In this document: positions 8,401 through 17,663 of the stretch, in pieces
How the letters are laid out: the number at the start of each line of letters is the position of its first letter
Numbering within the stretch: position 1 is the first letter of the stretch
From: Tatumella punctata
Lineage (GTDB): Bacteria; Pseudomonadota; Gammaproteobacteria; Enterobacterales; Enterobacteriaceae
NCBI RefSeq assembly: GCF_039523735.1
Contig: NZ_BAAAFW010000095.1
Location: forward strand, 1-64,000
Direction of reading: 5' to 3'
DNA: 64,000 bases
Notes under the pieces: generated by a model
The model's database searches: none
Told to the model about the DNA's origin: nothing
Seen by the model: the letters and a program-made list of their open reading frames with translations, nothing else
Made by a program: the position numbers and the translations under genes

Positions 8401-9167
8401 TATAGTATCTCTGCAAATCTGAACTTAAGCTTATTAAAAACCAGCATGCCAAAGACTAAGATAAGAATTGACATTATATAGATTTTACTCACTGATAAGT
8501 AATTTATCTGATTATTCATCAGCAAGTTTCGCCAGCTAAGGATCAACTCAGATACCGGATTATAATTAATAACCCACTGGAATCTTTCGGGGATCATATC
8601 AGAGGCATAGAGTATCGGGGTACAATAGAACATCAGCATAAGCCCGAGAGTAACAAACCTCTCCATATCACGGAAAAAAAGGTTTATCGAGGAAAATAGC
8701 AAAGAGAATCCGAAAGATAATATAATCTGTGCATTCATCAGCAGAGGCACCCCCCATAACCATATCCAGTCAGGTTGCCGATGATAAATCAGCATAAATA
8801 CCATGATTACAGGCAGAGTACAGAGAAAATGTATCCCTTCCATAATAACATTACTCAAGGGTATAACTGAACGCGGGAAAATGGTTTTTTTAATGATCTG
8901 TGCATTAGAAAGGAAAGAGAACAATGAATTTGATAATGACGAAGAAAACCACTGCCAGGGAAACAGCGCTGTGATGATAAATAAAGTATAATCCGGAATA
9001 TTAACCCGCATGATTACTTTAAAAATAAAATAATAAATCATAGCAAAGAGTAGTGGATTTGCCACCGACCATATATAACCGAGAAAGCTGCTTTTATAAC
9101 GCACCTTTAGTTCTTTCGCCGTCATTACATATAAAAGGTCAAATAAATAAACAGTCTTATATTTCAT
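8400..9167 (-). CDS. wzm: Polysaccharide ABC exporter permease Wzm
   Basis: This 255-residue integral membrane protein of the ABC-2 type has about six hydrophobic segments. The N-terminus contains the family-typical KELKVRYKSSFLGYIWS and FPWQWFS. It forms the channel half of the Wzm/Wzt exporter for O-antigen or related glycans. Base composition is visibly more AT-rich than the flanking galE and gnd genes, as is usual for horizontally acquired polysaccharide genes. Ribosome-binding GGATGAG precedes the ATG. No glycosyltransferase or polymerase gene accompanies it in this locus. Confidence 0.92.
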   Translation of the reverse strand: MKYKTVYLFDLLYVMTAKELKVRYKSSFLGYIWSVANPLLFAMIYYFIFKVIMRVNIPDYTLFIITALFPWQWFSSSLSNSLFSFLSNAQIIKKTIFPRSVIPLSNVIMEGIHFLCTLPVIMVFMLIYHRQPDWIWLWGVPLLMNAQIILSFGFSLLFSSINLFFRDMERFVTLGLMLMFYCTPILYASDMIPERFQWVINYNPVSELILSWRNLLMNNQINYLSVSKIYIMSILILVFGMLVFNKLKFRFAEIL

Positions 9168-9685
9168 TTCTCATCCATTCCAGAAGACTATTACTCAGCA
9201 TCCTATCACTCATCCAGGCAGGCCTGTTACTGGTATTCCATAGGAACATCCTCATCCCTGTGCATGATACCTAAACTCACATCATAAATACAGCCGAAGA
9301 ATTCATCTGTATTTATAACCATTAGGATCAGTTCAACATTTAAAAATATTTAATTATTATCATAATTTAACAGTGAGTGTTTATTTTTAACTCACAGAGC
9401 AGAAGTTATAACGAAAAGTAATACAGAGTATGGATTGGGATTTTTTCTTGTAAAAATAAGATTTATACACAATAAATAGAAATAATCTTAAAATAATAAA
9501 TTAAAAAACCACAAATCAATAAATAATCAAAAAGTGAAAAAAATATAACTTCAGGTATTTTTTTAATACTCAACAGTAGATATAAACAACAAAATAAAAA
9601 CAGTTAAATAAATTAATACTCCCTGTGCCTGAAACGTTTAATAATCAGAAAGAAAGATGGATAATAAAGCTAATGATGATTTTGT
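9168..9685. other. Very AT-rich gap between wzm and galE
   Basis: About 520 bases contain no convincing gene. Composition is extreme: the 60 bases 9481-9540 include only eight G or C. Because a terminator closes galE, the promoter of wzm-wzt must lie here, but no single -35/-10 pair stands out among the many AT-rich matches. This is the position where glycosyltransferase genes would be expected, so the stretch may be the scar of a deletion or a silenced promoter region. Confidence 0.6.
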
Positions 9686-9719
9686 ATTATAAAAACTGCC
9701 GGTTATAAAAACCAGCAGT
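9686..9719 (-). terminator. Intrinsic terminator after galE
   Basis: Read on the minus strand, CTGCTGGTT pairs with AACCGGCAG (one G-T pair) and is followed by TTTTTATAAT. It sits directly after the galE stop and separates galF-galE from wzm-wzt transcription. Confidence 0.75.
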
Positions 9720-9739
9720 CCGGGGTAATCGTTCAGCTA

Positions 9740-10753
9740 TCAGCGATACCCGTTAGGATTTTTACTCTGCCACAACCAGGTATCACGCATCATTTCATCA
9801 AGGCCGCGGCTGACTGTCCAGCCCAGTTCACGTTCTGCCAGCGAAGGATCCGCCCAGAAAGCCGCCAGATCACCACTGCGACGTGGTTTGATAGTATAAG
9901 GCACCGGTTTTCCGCAGGCTTTTTCAAAGGCTTTGATCATTTCCAGCACCGAATAACCTTTGCCGGCACCCAGATTATAAGCACGGTAACCAGTACTCTG
10001 TTTCAGGTGATCCAGGGCTTTAAGGTGCCCTTCCGCCAGGTCAACTACGTGGATATAATCCCGCTGGCAGGTACCGTCCGGAGTGTGGTAGTCGTCACCG
10101 AAGACACCTAACTGCGCCAGCTTACCGATAGCTACCTGGGCTATATAAGGTAGCAGATTATTCGGGATACCGGCCGGGTCTTCACCGATTTCACCTGACG
10201 GGTGCGCCCCTACCGGGTTGAAATAACGTAACGCGATAGTATTAAACGCCGGCTCTGCACGGGAAAAATCCTGCAACACCTGTTCGATCATCACTTTAGA
10301 TGTCCCGTAGGGGCTGGTCGTCCCGCCGATCGGGGTGGTTTCAACATAAGGAACCGGGGCATGCTCACCGTATACCGTCGCTGAAGAACTGAAAATAAAA
10401 TTCATGATCCCGGCGTTGCGCATCTCTTCCAGTAATATCACTGTGCCTGAGACATTATTGTCATAATATTCAAGGGGCATACGGGTGGATTCACCCACCG
10501 CTTTCAGTGCCGCGAAATGAATGACTTCCGTCACAGGATAGTCAGCAAACAGTTTTTGCAGGCACTGACGATCGCGGACATCACCTTCAACAAAAGTCGC
10601 AGCTTTACCGGCCAGTTTTTCCACACGGCGCAGAGATTCCTGTGACGCATTACAAAGATTATCCAGTACCACAACGTCATCACCACGTTCCAGCAGTGCC
10701 AGTACCGTATGAGACCCGATATAACCTGCACCACCCGTGACTAAAACTGACAT
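9740..10753 (-). CDS. galE: UDP-glucose 4-epimerase
   Basis: This 337-residue SDR enzyme interconverts UDP-glucose and UDP-galactose. It starts at the ATG at 10753, with GGAG upstream, giving the usual SVLVTGGAGYIGSHT NAD-binding start. The catalytic Ser-Tyr-Lys set is visible in FSSSATVYG and SPYGTSK. It is not in a gal operon but lies 43 bases after galF inside the polysaccharide locus, so its likely job here is to supply UDP-galactose for a galactose-containing surface glycan (inference). A second galE may exist elsewhere in the genome. Confidence 0.95.
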   Translation of the reverse strand: MSVLVTGGAGYIGSHTVLALLERGDDVVVLDNLCNASQESLRRVEKLAGKAATFVEGDVRDRQCLQKLFADYPVTEVIHFAALKAVGESTRMPLEYYDNNVSGTVILLEEMRNAGIMNFIFSSSATVYGEHAPVPYVETTPIGGTTSPYGTSKVMIEQVLQDFSRAEPAFNTIALRYFNPVGAHPSGEIGEDPAGIPNNLLPYIAQVAIGKLAQLGVFGDDYHTPDGTCQRDYIHVVDLAEGHLKALDHLKQSTGYRAYNLGAGKGYSVLEMIKAFEKACGKPVPYTIKPRRSGDLAAFWADPSLAERELGWTVSRGLDEMMRDTWLWQSKNPNGYR

Positions 10754-10796
10754 ATCTGACTCCATGTTGTTAATGTTATAAAGAGATAGCAATCAA

Positions 10797-11693
10797 TTAT
10801 TTTGCGATAATACGGCGTATGCTCTCACGGAATTCCTGCCCCTGTGAAGGGTTATGCAGCCCGTAACTGACAAAAGCCTGCATATAACCAAGTTTGCGCC
10901 CACAGTTATAATCCGTACCACTCAGTAACGAAGCTTCTACCGGTTGTTTTTTGCTCAGGCTGGCGATGGCATCTGTCAGCTGGATACGCCCCCAGGCACC
11001 GGCTTCCGTCTGCTCCAGCTCTTTCCAGATCGCCGCCGACAGTACATAACGCCCTGCCGCTGCCAGGTCTGATACTGTCTCAGCAGCCTGTGGCGGTTTT
11101 TCGATAAATTCTTCTATCTCGCTCACATCTCCGGGGTTATCAAGCACTGTGCGGGTAGTGATGACGGAGTATTCAGACAGGTCTTCGCCCGGCATATGCT
11201 TGCTCAGTACCTGGCTGCGGCCTGTTTCTTCGAAGCGCTCTATCATTGCCGCCAGGTTATAACGCAGGTGATCGGCAGTAAAACCATCCAGCACAATATC
11301 AGGCAATACCACGATAAAAGGATTATCGCCGATCATCGGTTTAGCACATAAAATAGCATCCCCCAGCCCCAGAGGTTGTGGCTGACGGACATTCATGATC
11401 GTCACACCCGGCGGACAAATGGACTGCACCTCTTTCAGTAACTGACGCTTAACCCGCTGTTCCAGCAGGGCTTCAAGTTCATAAGTCGTATCAAAATGGT
11501 TTTCGACCGCGTTTTTAGACGCATGGGTCACCAGGATAATTTCTTTAATACCTGCGGTTGCACATTCATCAACGATATACTGAATCATTGGCTTATCAAC
11601 TATTGGCAACATTTCTTTGGGAATAGCTTTTGTGGCCGGTAATAAATGCATACCTAATCCGGCAACCGGAATCACAGCTTTTAATTTGGTCAT
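10797..11693 (-). CDS. galF: UTP-glucose-1-phosphate uridylyltransferase-like protein GalF
   Basis: This 298-residue nucleotidyltransferase-family protein is a GalU paralogue that conventionally opens the Enterobacterales O-antigen locus. The N-terminus reads GLGMHLLPATKAIPKEMLP; GalF has GMH where GalU has GTR, which identifies it as GalF. E. coli GalF has little catalytic activity and is thought to modulate GalU. It is followed by galE in the same direction. The 361-base region upstream separates it from the end of asmA. Confidence 0.9.
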   Translation of the reverse strand: MTKLKAVIPVAGLGMHLLPATKAIPKEMLPIVDKPMIQYIVDECATAGIKEIILVTHASKNAVENHFDTTYELEALLEQRVKRQLLKEVQSICPPGVTIMNVRQPQPLGLGDAILCAKPMIGDNPFIVVLPDIVLDGFTADHLRYNLAAMIERFEETGRSQVLSKHMPGEDLSEYSVITTRTVLDNPGDVSEIEEFIEKPPQAAETVSDLAAAGRYVLSAAIWKELEQTEAGAWGRIQLTDAIASLSKKQPVEASLLSGTDYNCGRKLGYMQAFVSYGLHNPSQGQEFRESIRRIIAK

Positions 11694-12054
11694 AAATAAT
11701 CCATTCCTTAATCAAAATTAATGCCTGATTATGTGCGACAACGCAGCTTAATCTGCATCAGTATCTTCTGAAATCATCTCAGCGACCAGCCATTCCGTCG
11801 TCATTGTCTGCCGGTTCGCACTGCCGGTAACCCGGATGCCGTTTTCACCGGATAATGGTAGCCAGTACAGCGATACCGTTCAGGTACCGGTGACACAGCG
11901 TACCTTCTGAGTCACTGACTGCGTCTTATGCTGCTGGCTGTACAGTTATTCTCAGCAAAAACGAATGTTATTCACGTTCTGAAAAACCAGCCCCGTTCAG
12001 GTTTACCCTTTCCCCGCCATAATCAGCCCCCGGGGGAAGGCTTATCCGGACAGA
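11694..12054. other. Gap between galF and asmA
   Basis: The gap holds the galF promoter region on the minus strand, with AT-rich DNA next to the galF start. Near 12010-12045 a pyrimidine/purine-rich imperfect inverted repeat (TTCCCC and GGGGGAAGG) lies just after the asmA stop and may end asmA transcription. No gene is recognisable. Confidence 0.4.
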
Positions 12055-13851
12055 CTATTTTTGAGGTGCAGTGCGATCCGTATGGTCTGTCCAGCGATTC
12101 AGGCGATTTCTCAGCTCATTGCGCATATCACCATTCAGCAGCTGGCCGATGGGTAATGCATAGCGCAGTTTATCCCATGGCCCGTAGAAACGCAGGGGTA
12201 TTGGTTGGTCAGCCAGTAACTGTACCAGCCTGCTATCCCCTTGCCAGTTTTTCATTAGCAATGCAAAAGTGATATCCATAGAACGGGCCGAAAAACTGAT
12301 ATTCCCCTGACCGTTAAGTTGCATATCATGACTTTCTCCCCGCAGCTGAGTGATTTTCAGTACTCCCGGGGTCAGGCTGATGCGGCCATTAAGTTCCGGC
12401 ACCGGTGAATGGGCCAGTGACCCCGCCTGTACCCTGTCACTGGATCTGGTAACCGCGTCACTGACCATCTGCGGCAGGTTGAAAGGTGCCGTATCCAGCT
12501 GATCGATTCCCAGGCTGGCTTCGCCCTGCCATTGATTAAGAATATCATTATTACTCAGGCCATTACCTCTGAACTGTCCGTTCAGTGTTAAGGTGCCTTT
12601 CACTGCCTGCGGTAACTGCAAAAAGGCCAGTACCGGTTGTAACTCAATATTACGTAATACGGGGCTGAAGCTGACCTGCATTTCGGCTGGCCGTAAGTCA
12701 ATCTGTCCCGGCAGCGAGAAGTTCCCCGCCCCTGACTGCCCGGTCAGAGTATTAATATTGATTAATCCCTGATTCGCGGTGGTATCTAACTGTAAATGTG
12801 CTAATGGCAGCCCTCGCCATATGGCGTTACTGGCACGGATGCTGATATCCATATTCGCAGTACGTAGCCAGGTTTGCTGCAACGGCTGGCTGGCAGTATC
12901 GGCAATCACCGGTGCCCTGACGACATGGGGTGATGACTGACTGACTGAGCTGCCGGCAGATGCCAGCAACTGGTCAAAGTCCGCAGTGTCGGATACCAGT
13001 CGCGCCCGCAGTCGCGGAACAGGTTGTAACTGGCCGTCAATATTCCCCGAAAAATCACTGTTGTTCGCCTGCAGCGAAAGGCCGGAAACGGCAAACTGCT
13101 GACCTGACGGACGCCAGATGGCATTAAATACGGCATGGCCATTGATACCGTTTGCCGGTAAGTCGACCCCGGAAATCTGATAGCCGGACGCTGTTACCTG
13201 CAACCCCAGTTGTTGCGGATACTGGCTGGCATCCAGGTTACCGCTCACTGTCAGTTGCAGATTCTGCTGATTACGCGAGACCCTGCTACTGAAGTCAAAC
13301 TGGCCTTGTTTATTTTTTTGCTGGCGGACAGACAAATTAAGATCACGAAAATTCATCTGGTTGCCGCTGGCGTCCTGCCAGACAAACAGGCTGTCGACAA
13401 TATCCAGTCGGGCAATATCGAAACTCCATCCGCGTCCCACTGCCGGGCTGCCGGGGCCTTCTGCCGGCCCCACCGGAGAACCGGGCTGGCGTTCACCTGC
13501 AGTCGACGGCAGGTCACGGATCACCGCATTTTTCAGCAACACCTGGCTGACTTTAAGCTGATGGGATAACAGTGGTAATAACTCAACATCCAGCCGCATA
13601 TTTTCTGCTGTCACCGCCGGCTGGCTGGCACCCGGGGCGGTTAACGATAACTGGTCACTGAGGATGCTGAGCTTTGGCCATACATGCCAGCGTAATTCAC
13701 CGGAGAGTTTTAACTGATAACCACTGCGTTTAGCGACCTGTTGCGCCATATACCCGCGAAAATCATTCGGATTTACCAGCAGTACCAGCGCTGTCATTCC
13801 TGCGACAATGACCACCAGTAATATTGCCAATGTGGTTATCAATCTTTTCAT
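12055..13851 (-). CDS. asmA: AsmA, outer-membrane assembly/lipid transport protein
   Basis: This 598-residue AsmA-family protein begins with an uncleaved membrane anchor (residues about 3-26) followed by FRGYMAQQVAKRSGY, the typical start of AsmA chorein-like domains. The long beta-rich periplasmic body includes DLNL and SGNFSLPGQIDL type repeats, and the C-terminal AsmA domain spans about residues 360-560. AsmA-like proteins are thought to move phospholipids between membranes; E. coli asmA mutants suppress OmpF assembly defects. It is followed on the same strand by nothing polar and preceded by dcd, the E. coli order. The length is slightly below the 617 residues of E. coli. Confidence 0.93.
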   Translation of the reverse strand: MKRLITTLAILLVVIVAGMTALVLLVNPNDFRGYMAQQVAKRSGYQLKLSGELRWHVWPKLSILSDQLSLTAPGASQPAVTAENMRLDVELLPLLSHQLKVSQVLLKNAVIRDLPSTAGERQPGSPVGPAEGPGSPAVGRGWSFDIARLDIVDSLFVWQDASGNQMNFRDLNLSVRQQKNKQGQFDFSSRVSRNQQNLQLTVSGNLDASQYPQQLGLQVTASGYQISGVDLPANGINGHAVFNAIWRPSGQQFAVSGLSLQANNSDFSGNIDGQLQPVPRLRARLVSDTADFDQLLASAGSSVSQSSPHVVRAPVIADTASQPLQQTWLRTANMDISIRASNAIWRGLPLAHLQLDTTANQGLININTLTGQSGAGNFSLPGQIDLRPAEMQVSFSPVLRNIELQPVLAFLQLPQAVKGTLTLNGQFRGNGLSNNDILNQWQGEASLGIDQLDTAPFNLPQMVSDAVTRSSDRVQAGSLAHSPVPELNGRISLTPGVLKITQLRGESHDMQLNGQGNISFSARSMDITFALLMKNWQGDSRLVQLLADQPIPLRFYGPWDKLRYALPIGQLLNGDMRNELRNRLNRWTDHTDRTAPQK

Positions 13852-13871
13852 ACCATCCCCGGTGTGAATAG

Positions 13872-14453
13872 TTAGTCTTTATCTATCCTGCTGGCAACTG
13901 CGCCTTGCTGATCGCGATATTTTGCGTCTTCTCTGCGATTATACGGGCGCTGGGCAGGGCCTGACAGTGGTTCGAAACTTAATGCCCCTATCAACATACC
14001 CGGTCGTAAAGCCAATGGCAATTTACCTGAATTATAGAACTCCAGCACAATCCGGCCTTTCCAGCCCGGGTCAATACGGTGCGCCGTCACATGAACCATC
14101 AGGCCCAGCCGTGCCAGAGAAGAACGTCCGTCCAGCCAGCCTACCAGGTCATCCGGCAGGGTCACCGATTCCAGGGTAACAGCCAGAGCCAGCTCACCCG
14201 GATGCAGGAAAAATGCATCCCCCTCCGGCAGGTTAATCTCATCACTCATCACCCGATCCAGTGCCGCGCTGACTTCAGCTTTCGGACCACTTAAATCGAT
14301 ATATGCCGCCGTGTGCCCGCGGAATGTCCGGAACTGGTTACCCAGCCGGACATCTACGGTCGCACCGTTGATACGCTCCACCGGCGGACGCGGTGAAATA
14401 TCAAGTCTGCCATCGTCGAGCCAGTTTTCTATATCCCGGTCACACAATCTCAT
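13872..14453 (-). CDS. dcd: dCTP deaminase
   Basis: This 193-residue enzyme deaminates dCTP to dUTP, the main dTMP precursor route in enteric bacteria. The start MRLCDRDIENWLDDGRL at 14453 gives exactly the E. coli length. The catalytic region HPGELALAVTLESVTLPDDL and the segment GWLDGRSSLARLGLMVH are intact. It lies between udk and asmA on the same strand, 20 bases before asmA, consistent with one udk-dcd-asmA transcription unit. Confidence 0.97.
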   Translation of the reverse strand: MRLCDRDIENWLDDGRLDISPRPPVERINGATVDVRLGNQFRTFRGHTAAYIDLSGPKAEVSAALDRVMSDEINLPEGDAFFLHPGELALAVTLESVTLPDDLVGWLDGRSSLARLGLMVHVTAHRIDPGWKGRIVLEFYNSGKLPLALRPGMLIGALSFEPLSGPAQRPYNRREDAKYRDQQGAVASRIDKD

Positions 14454-14516
14454 GCAGATGTCTCCTTTAATCCCTGCTGCTGACAAAAAAGGAGGGAAAT
14501 CCCCTCCCTGTCGTCG

Positions 14517-15158
14517 TTATTCAAAAAACTGATTAATTTTCGCTTTCAGAATATCAATAGCAATGCGGTTTTTACCCCCGCGCGGCACAATGATATCGGC
14601 ATACTGTTTGGAGGGTTCAATAAACTGCAAAAACATCGGACGAACCGTTTTCTGATACTGAGTCATCACGGAGTCCATTGATCGGCCACGTTCATTGACA
14701 TCGCGTTTCATTCTGCGCATCAGACAAATATCTAACGGTGTATCGACAAAGATTGAGAAATTCAACTCATTGCGTAACCGCGGGTCGGTCAGTAACAGGA
14801 TCCCTTCAAGGATAATAACCTTTTTAGGCTCCAGATTAATCGTTTCCTTCATCCGCGTGTGTTCAGAATAGCTATACACCGGAAGTTCGATCGCACTACC
14901 TGCTTTCATTGCCTGTAAATGCGCCAGTAATAAATCATGATCCATCGCATTCGGATGGTCATAATTAGTTTTAATCCTCTCTTCCATAGTGAGGTGGCTT
15001 TGGTCCCGGTAATAACAATCTTCCGGGATCACACCGATATGTTCGTCACCTACCTGGTCACGAATTTCACGATAGAGCGTGCTGGCAATCAAACTCTTAC
15101 CTGAGGCTGAAGCTCCGGCAATACCGACGATTACGCACTGATGGGACGTGTCAGTCAT
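14517..15158 (-). CDS. udk: Uridine/cytidine kinase
   Basis: This 213-residue P-loop kinase phosphorylates uridine and cytidine with GTP or ATP in pyrimidine salvage. The Walker A motif is GASASGKS near residue 15, and the nucleoside-binding YYRDQSH and NYDHPNAMDH segments are present. The start MTDTSHQCVIVGIAG at 15158 was chosen because it matches the family N-terminus; an upstream in-frame start would add 18 residues without family support. dcd follows 63 bases downstream on the same strand. Confidence 0.97.
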   Translation of the reverse strand: MTDTSHQCVIVGIAGASASGKSLIASTLYREIRDQVGDEHIGVIPEDCYYRDQSHLTMEERIKTNYDHPNAMDHDLLLAHLQAMKAGSAIELPVYSYSEHTRMKETINLEPKKVIILEGILLLTDPRLRNELNFSIFVDTPLDICLMRRMKRDVNERGRSMDSVMTQYQKTVRPMFLQFIEPSKQYADIIVPRGGKNRIAIDILKAKINQFFE

Positions 15159-15413
15159 ACTTTTTTGAGACCTGAAACTGAAGCCGGTATTTTCTGATAA
15201 TCTACAGATCATACAGGCAAATTGAGAGGGTATACGCCGGCGATTATAGGGATTTCACCGCACTGATGCCAGAAAAAAGCATCAGTAATCTTCAGACTAC
15301 GCCCATAGGCTGCCCCGGTAATATTCTATATACTCCCCTGCCACACCGGATACTGATTAATTATTGCCCGCAGCTACGGCTATCACCTGAATACTATGTT
15401 CACCAGGGAAAAT

Positions 15414-16040
15414 ATGTACTGGAAAAATTTAACTTATTTTGGCGACAGTATGTTGCTGCTACCCACTGCCGTATTAATAGCTATATTTCTGCTCTGGAAA
15501 AGCGGTCGCTGGCAAACCGCCTTCGGCTGGCTGGTCACTTTTGGCAGTGCCGGTATGATTGTCAGTATCTCTAAGGTAATGTTTATGGGCTTTTTTCTCG
15601 GCAGTAAAACCTATAATTTTACCGGTTTCAGTGGCCATACCACTATGTCCTCCACCTTCTGGCCGGTCTTTATGTGGCTGATATCGGCCCAATGGCCGTT
15701 AGTGCGCCGCCGCTGCTTAATTATTGCAGGGTACCTGCTGCCGCTGGCTATTGGCTTTTCCCGGCTGCAATTACATGCCCATTCTCCCAGCGAAGTCATT
15801 ACCGGCGCCATACTTGGCCTGAGTCTGAGTTCGCTGTTTTTGTTTGTTCAGCGACATACGGCGCTGAAAGCTATTCCGCTAACCCAGCTGGCACTTTTTG
15901 CCTGCCTGCCGGCGGTTATTTTATTGCAGGGACAACCCGCAACTACTCAGCAATTCCTGGCAAAGCTATCAGCACGGCTGGCAGGTATCGAAAAACCCTT
16001 CACCCGGGCTGAGCTGCTGCACTCAGGCACAACAAATTAA
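15414..16040 (+). CDS. PAP2-family membrane phosphatase
   Basis: This 208-residue membrane protein has about five or six hydrophobic segments. It carries the PAP2 active-site motifs: a lysine followed by FTGFSGHTTMS (motif 2, SGH) and SRLQLHAHSPSEV (motif 3, Arg and His). PAP2 enzymes remove phosphate from lipid or isoprenoid phosphates at the membrane. The start at 15414 has AGGGA five bases upstream; the ATG at 15396 has none. It stands between udk and yegD, where E. coli has yegE and alkA. The lipid substrate is unknown; undecaprenyl diphosphate recycling or lipid A modification are possible. Confidence 0.8.
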   Translation: MYWKNLTYFGDSMLLLPTAVLIAIFLLWKSGRWQTAFGWLVTFGSAGMIVSISKVMFMGFFLGSKTYNFTGFSGHTTMSSTFWPVFMWLISAQWPLVRRRCLIIAGYLLPLAIGFSRLQLHAHSPSEVITGAILGLSLSSLFLFVQRHTALKAIPLTQLALFACLPAVILLQGQPATTQQFLAKLSARLAGIEKPFTRAELLHSGTTN

Positions 16041-16113
16041 TTTCAGCCATTTACGCACGGCCGTTAACAGGGTAAAGTCGCCCCTTTTTTTTATTGATCA
16101 GGGGGCGAAAGCC

Positions 16114-17466
16114 ATGTTTATTGGTTTTGATTACGGTACGGCGAACTGTTCTGTCGCAACTGAACAGGCGGGGATATTCCGGCAATTACTGCTGGAGAAT
16201 ACGTCACCGCTGCTGCCGTCAATGATATCTGCGCCGCTGCGCACCGTCCCCAGTGAGTGGCTGTATCGCTGCCACAATATCGACTTTCCTGCTGCAGAGA
16301 ATAAAGCACTGCTGCAATATGCATTGCGTCTCAACCGTGAAGAAGATATCCGTGTCACACCGCAGAATGTCAGTTTCGGCCTGCAAGCGCTGGAAAACTA
16401 TATTGCTGACCCTGAAGATACCTGGTTCGTAAAATCACCAAAGTCCTTCCTCGGGGCTTCCGGTCTGAAACCACAACAGATCGCTTTTTTCGAAGATCTG
16501 GTCTGTGCCATGATGCTACATATTCGCCAGCAGGCAGAATTACAGACCGAAACCCCCGTCACCCATACAGTGATAGGCCGGCCGGTCAATTTCCAGGGGA
16601 TCGGCGGCGAAGACGCTAACCGTCAGGCGCAGAATATCCTGTTACGGGCGGCACAACGTGCCGGATTCCGTGAAGTAGAATTTCAGTATGAACCTGTGGC
16701 TGCAGGGCTGGAGTTTGAAGCCACCCTGAGTCGTGAAACCCGGGTGCTGGTTGTCGATATTGGCGGCGGTACCACCGACTGTTCATTGCTGCTGATGGGC
16801 CCGGAATGGCGGAATAAAGCTGACCGTACCGCCAGCCTGCTCGGCCACAGTGGCTGCCGTGTCGGCGGAAATGACCTGGATATTATGCTGGCTTTTAAAA
16901 CCCTGATGCCGTTACTTGGTCAGGGCGGTAACAGCCGTACAGGTACCGGCTTACCGACACTGCCATGGTGGAATGCTGTCGCCATTAATGATGTGAATGC
17001 TCAGAGTCAGTTTTATTCCACTGAATGCGGAGCACAACTCCGGCAGATGGTTAAAGACGCACAGCACAGCGAACTGGTACAGCGCTTATTCACGGTATGG
17101 AAACAGAAACAGAGTTACCAGCTGGTACGCAGTGCCGAAGAAAGTAAAATCCGCTTATCAGAAAGCAGTCACACTGCTGTTCCCCTCAGTTATATCGATG
17201 CCGGTCTCGAAACATCCCTGGATACCCGGCAGCTCAATGAAGCAATACGCCAGCCGCTGGACAAAATGATCCAGCAAATTACCGGCGTTATGGCCGGGTC
17301 AGATACGCTGCCGGATGTGGTCTATCTGACCGGCGGCAGTGCCCGCTCTCCTCTGTTGCGCGAGGCTATCGCCCGGGTTCTGCCTGAAACCCCGGTCACC
17401 AGTGGTGATGATTTCGGCTCCGTCACCCTTGGTCTGGCTCGCTGGGCCAGTACGCTGTTTGGTTAA
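16114..17466 (+). CDS. yegD: Hsp70-family protein YegD
   Basis: This 450-residue protein has the actin-like ATPase fold of Hsp70: phosphate-1 motif GFDYGTANCSVA at the N-terminus, phosphate-2 motif VVDIGGGTTDCSL near residue 210 and the adenosine motif YLTGGSARSPLL near residue 405. The substrate-binding domain of DnaK is absent, as in E. coli YegD, which has the same length. Its function is not established. The start at 16114 follows GGGGGCGAAAG. It lies upstream of mdtA as in E. coli, but a terminator separates them. Confidence 0.93.
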   Translation: MFIGFDYGTANCSVATEQAGIFRQLLLENTSPLLPSMISAPLRTVPSEWLYRCHNIDFPAAENKALLQYALRLNREEDIRVTPQNVSFGLQALENYIADPEDTWFVKSPKSFLGASGLKPQQIAFFEDLVCAMMLHIRQQAELQTETPVTHTVIGRPVNFQGIGGEDANRQAQNILLRAAQRAGFREVEFQYEPVAAGLEFEATLSRETRVLVVDIGGGTTDCSLLLMGPEWRNKADRTASLLGHSGCRVGGNDLDIMLAFKTLMPLLGQGGNSRTGTGLPTLPWWNAVAINDVNAQSQFYSTECGAQLRQMVKDAQHSELVQRLFTVWKQKQSYQLVRSAEESKIRLSESSHTAVPLSYIDAGLETSLDTRQLNEAIRQPLDKMIQQITGVMAGSDTLPDVVYLTGGSARSPLLREAIARVLPETPVTSGDDFGSVTLGLARWASTLFG

Positions 17467-17485
17467 CTCTGCATTGAGTTACCGG

Positions 17486-17509
17486 CGCCCCGTTACGGGG
17501 CGTTTTTTT
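17486..17509 (+). terminator. Intrinsic terminator after yegD
   Basis: The stem CGCCCCG and CGGGGCG, with loop TTA, is followed by seven T residues. Confidence 0.9.
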
Positions 17510-17663
17510 GCTTTCAGTTCCCCTTCTCCCGTCATCATTCCCTGTATTCCGCTGCCAGATATCCTTATTTCCTCCAACTTTCTGCCGAAATTTACGGTTA
17601 TACTGAGCCAGTCTTAGAGCAGATTTACGCCGGAATTGATTATGCAGGAGAGCATAAAACAGT

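Noticed and set aside
10797..11693. Reading the gene as galU
   Set aside because: The N-terminal GMH in place of GTR and the position at the head of the O-antigen locus identify galF.
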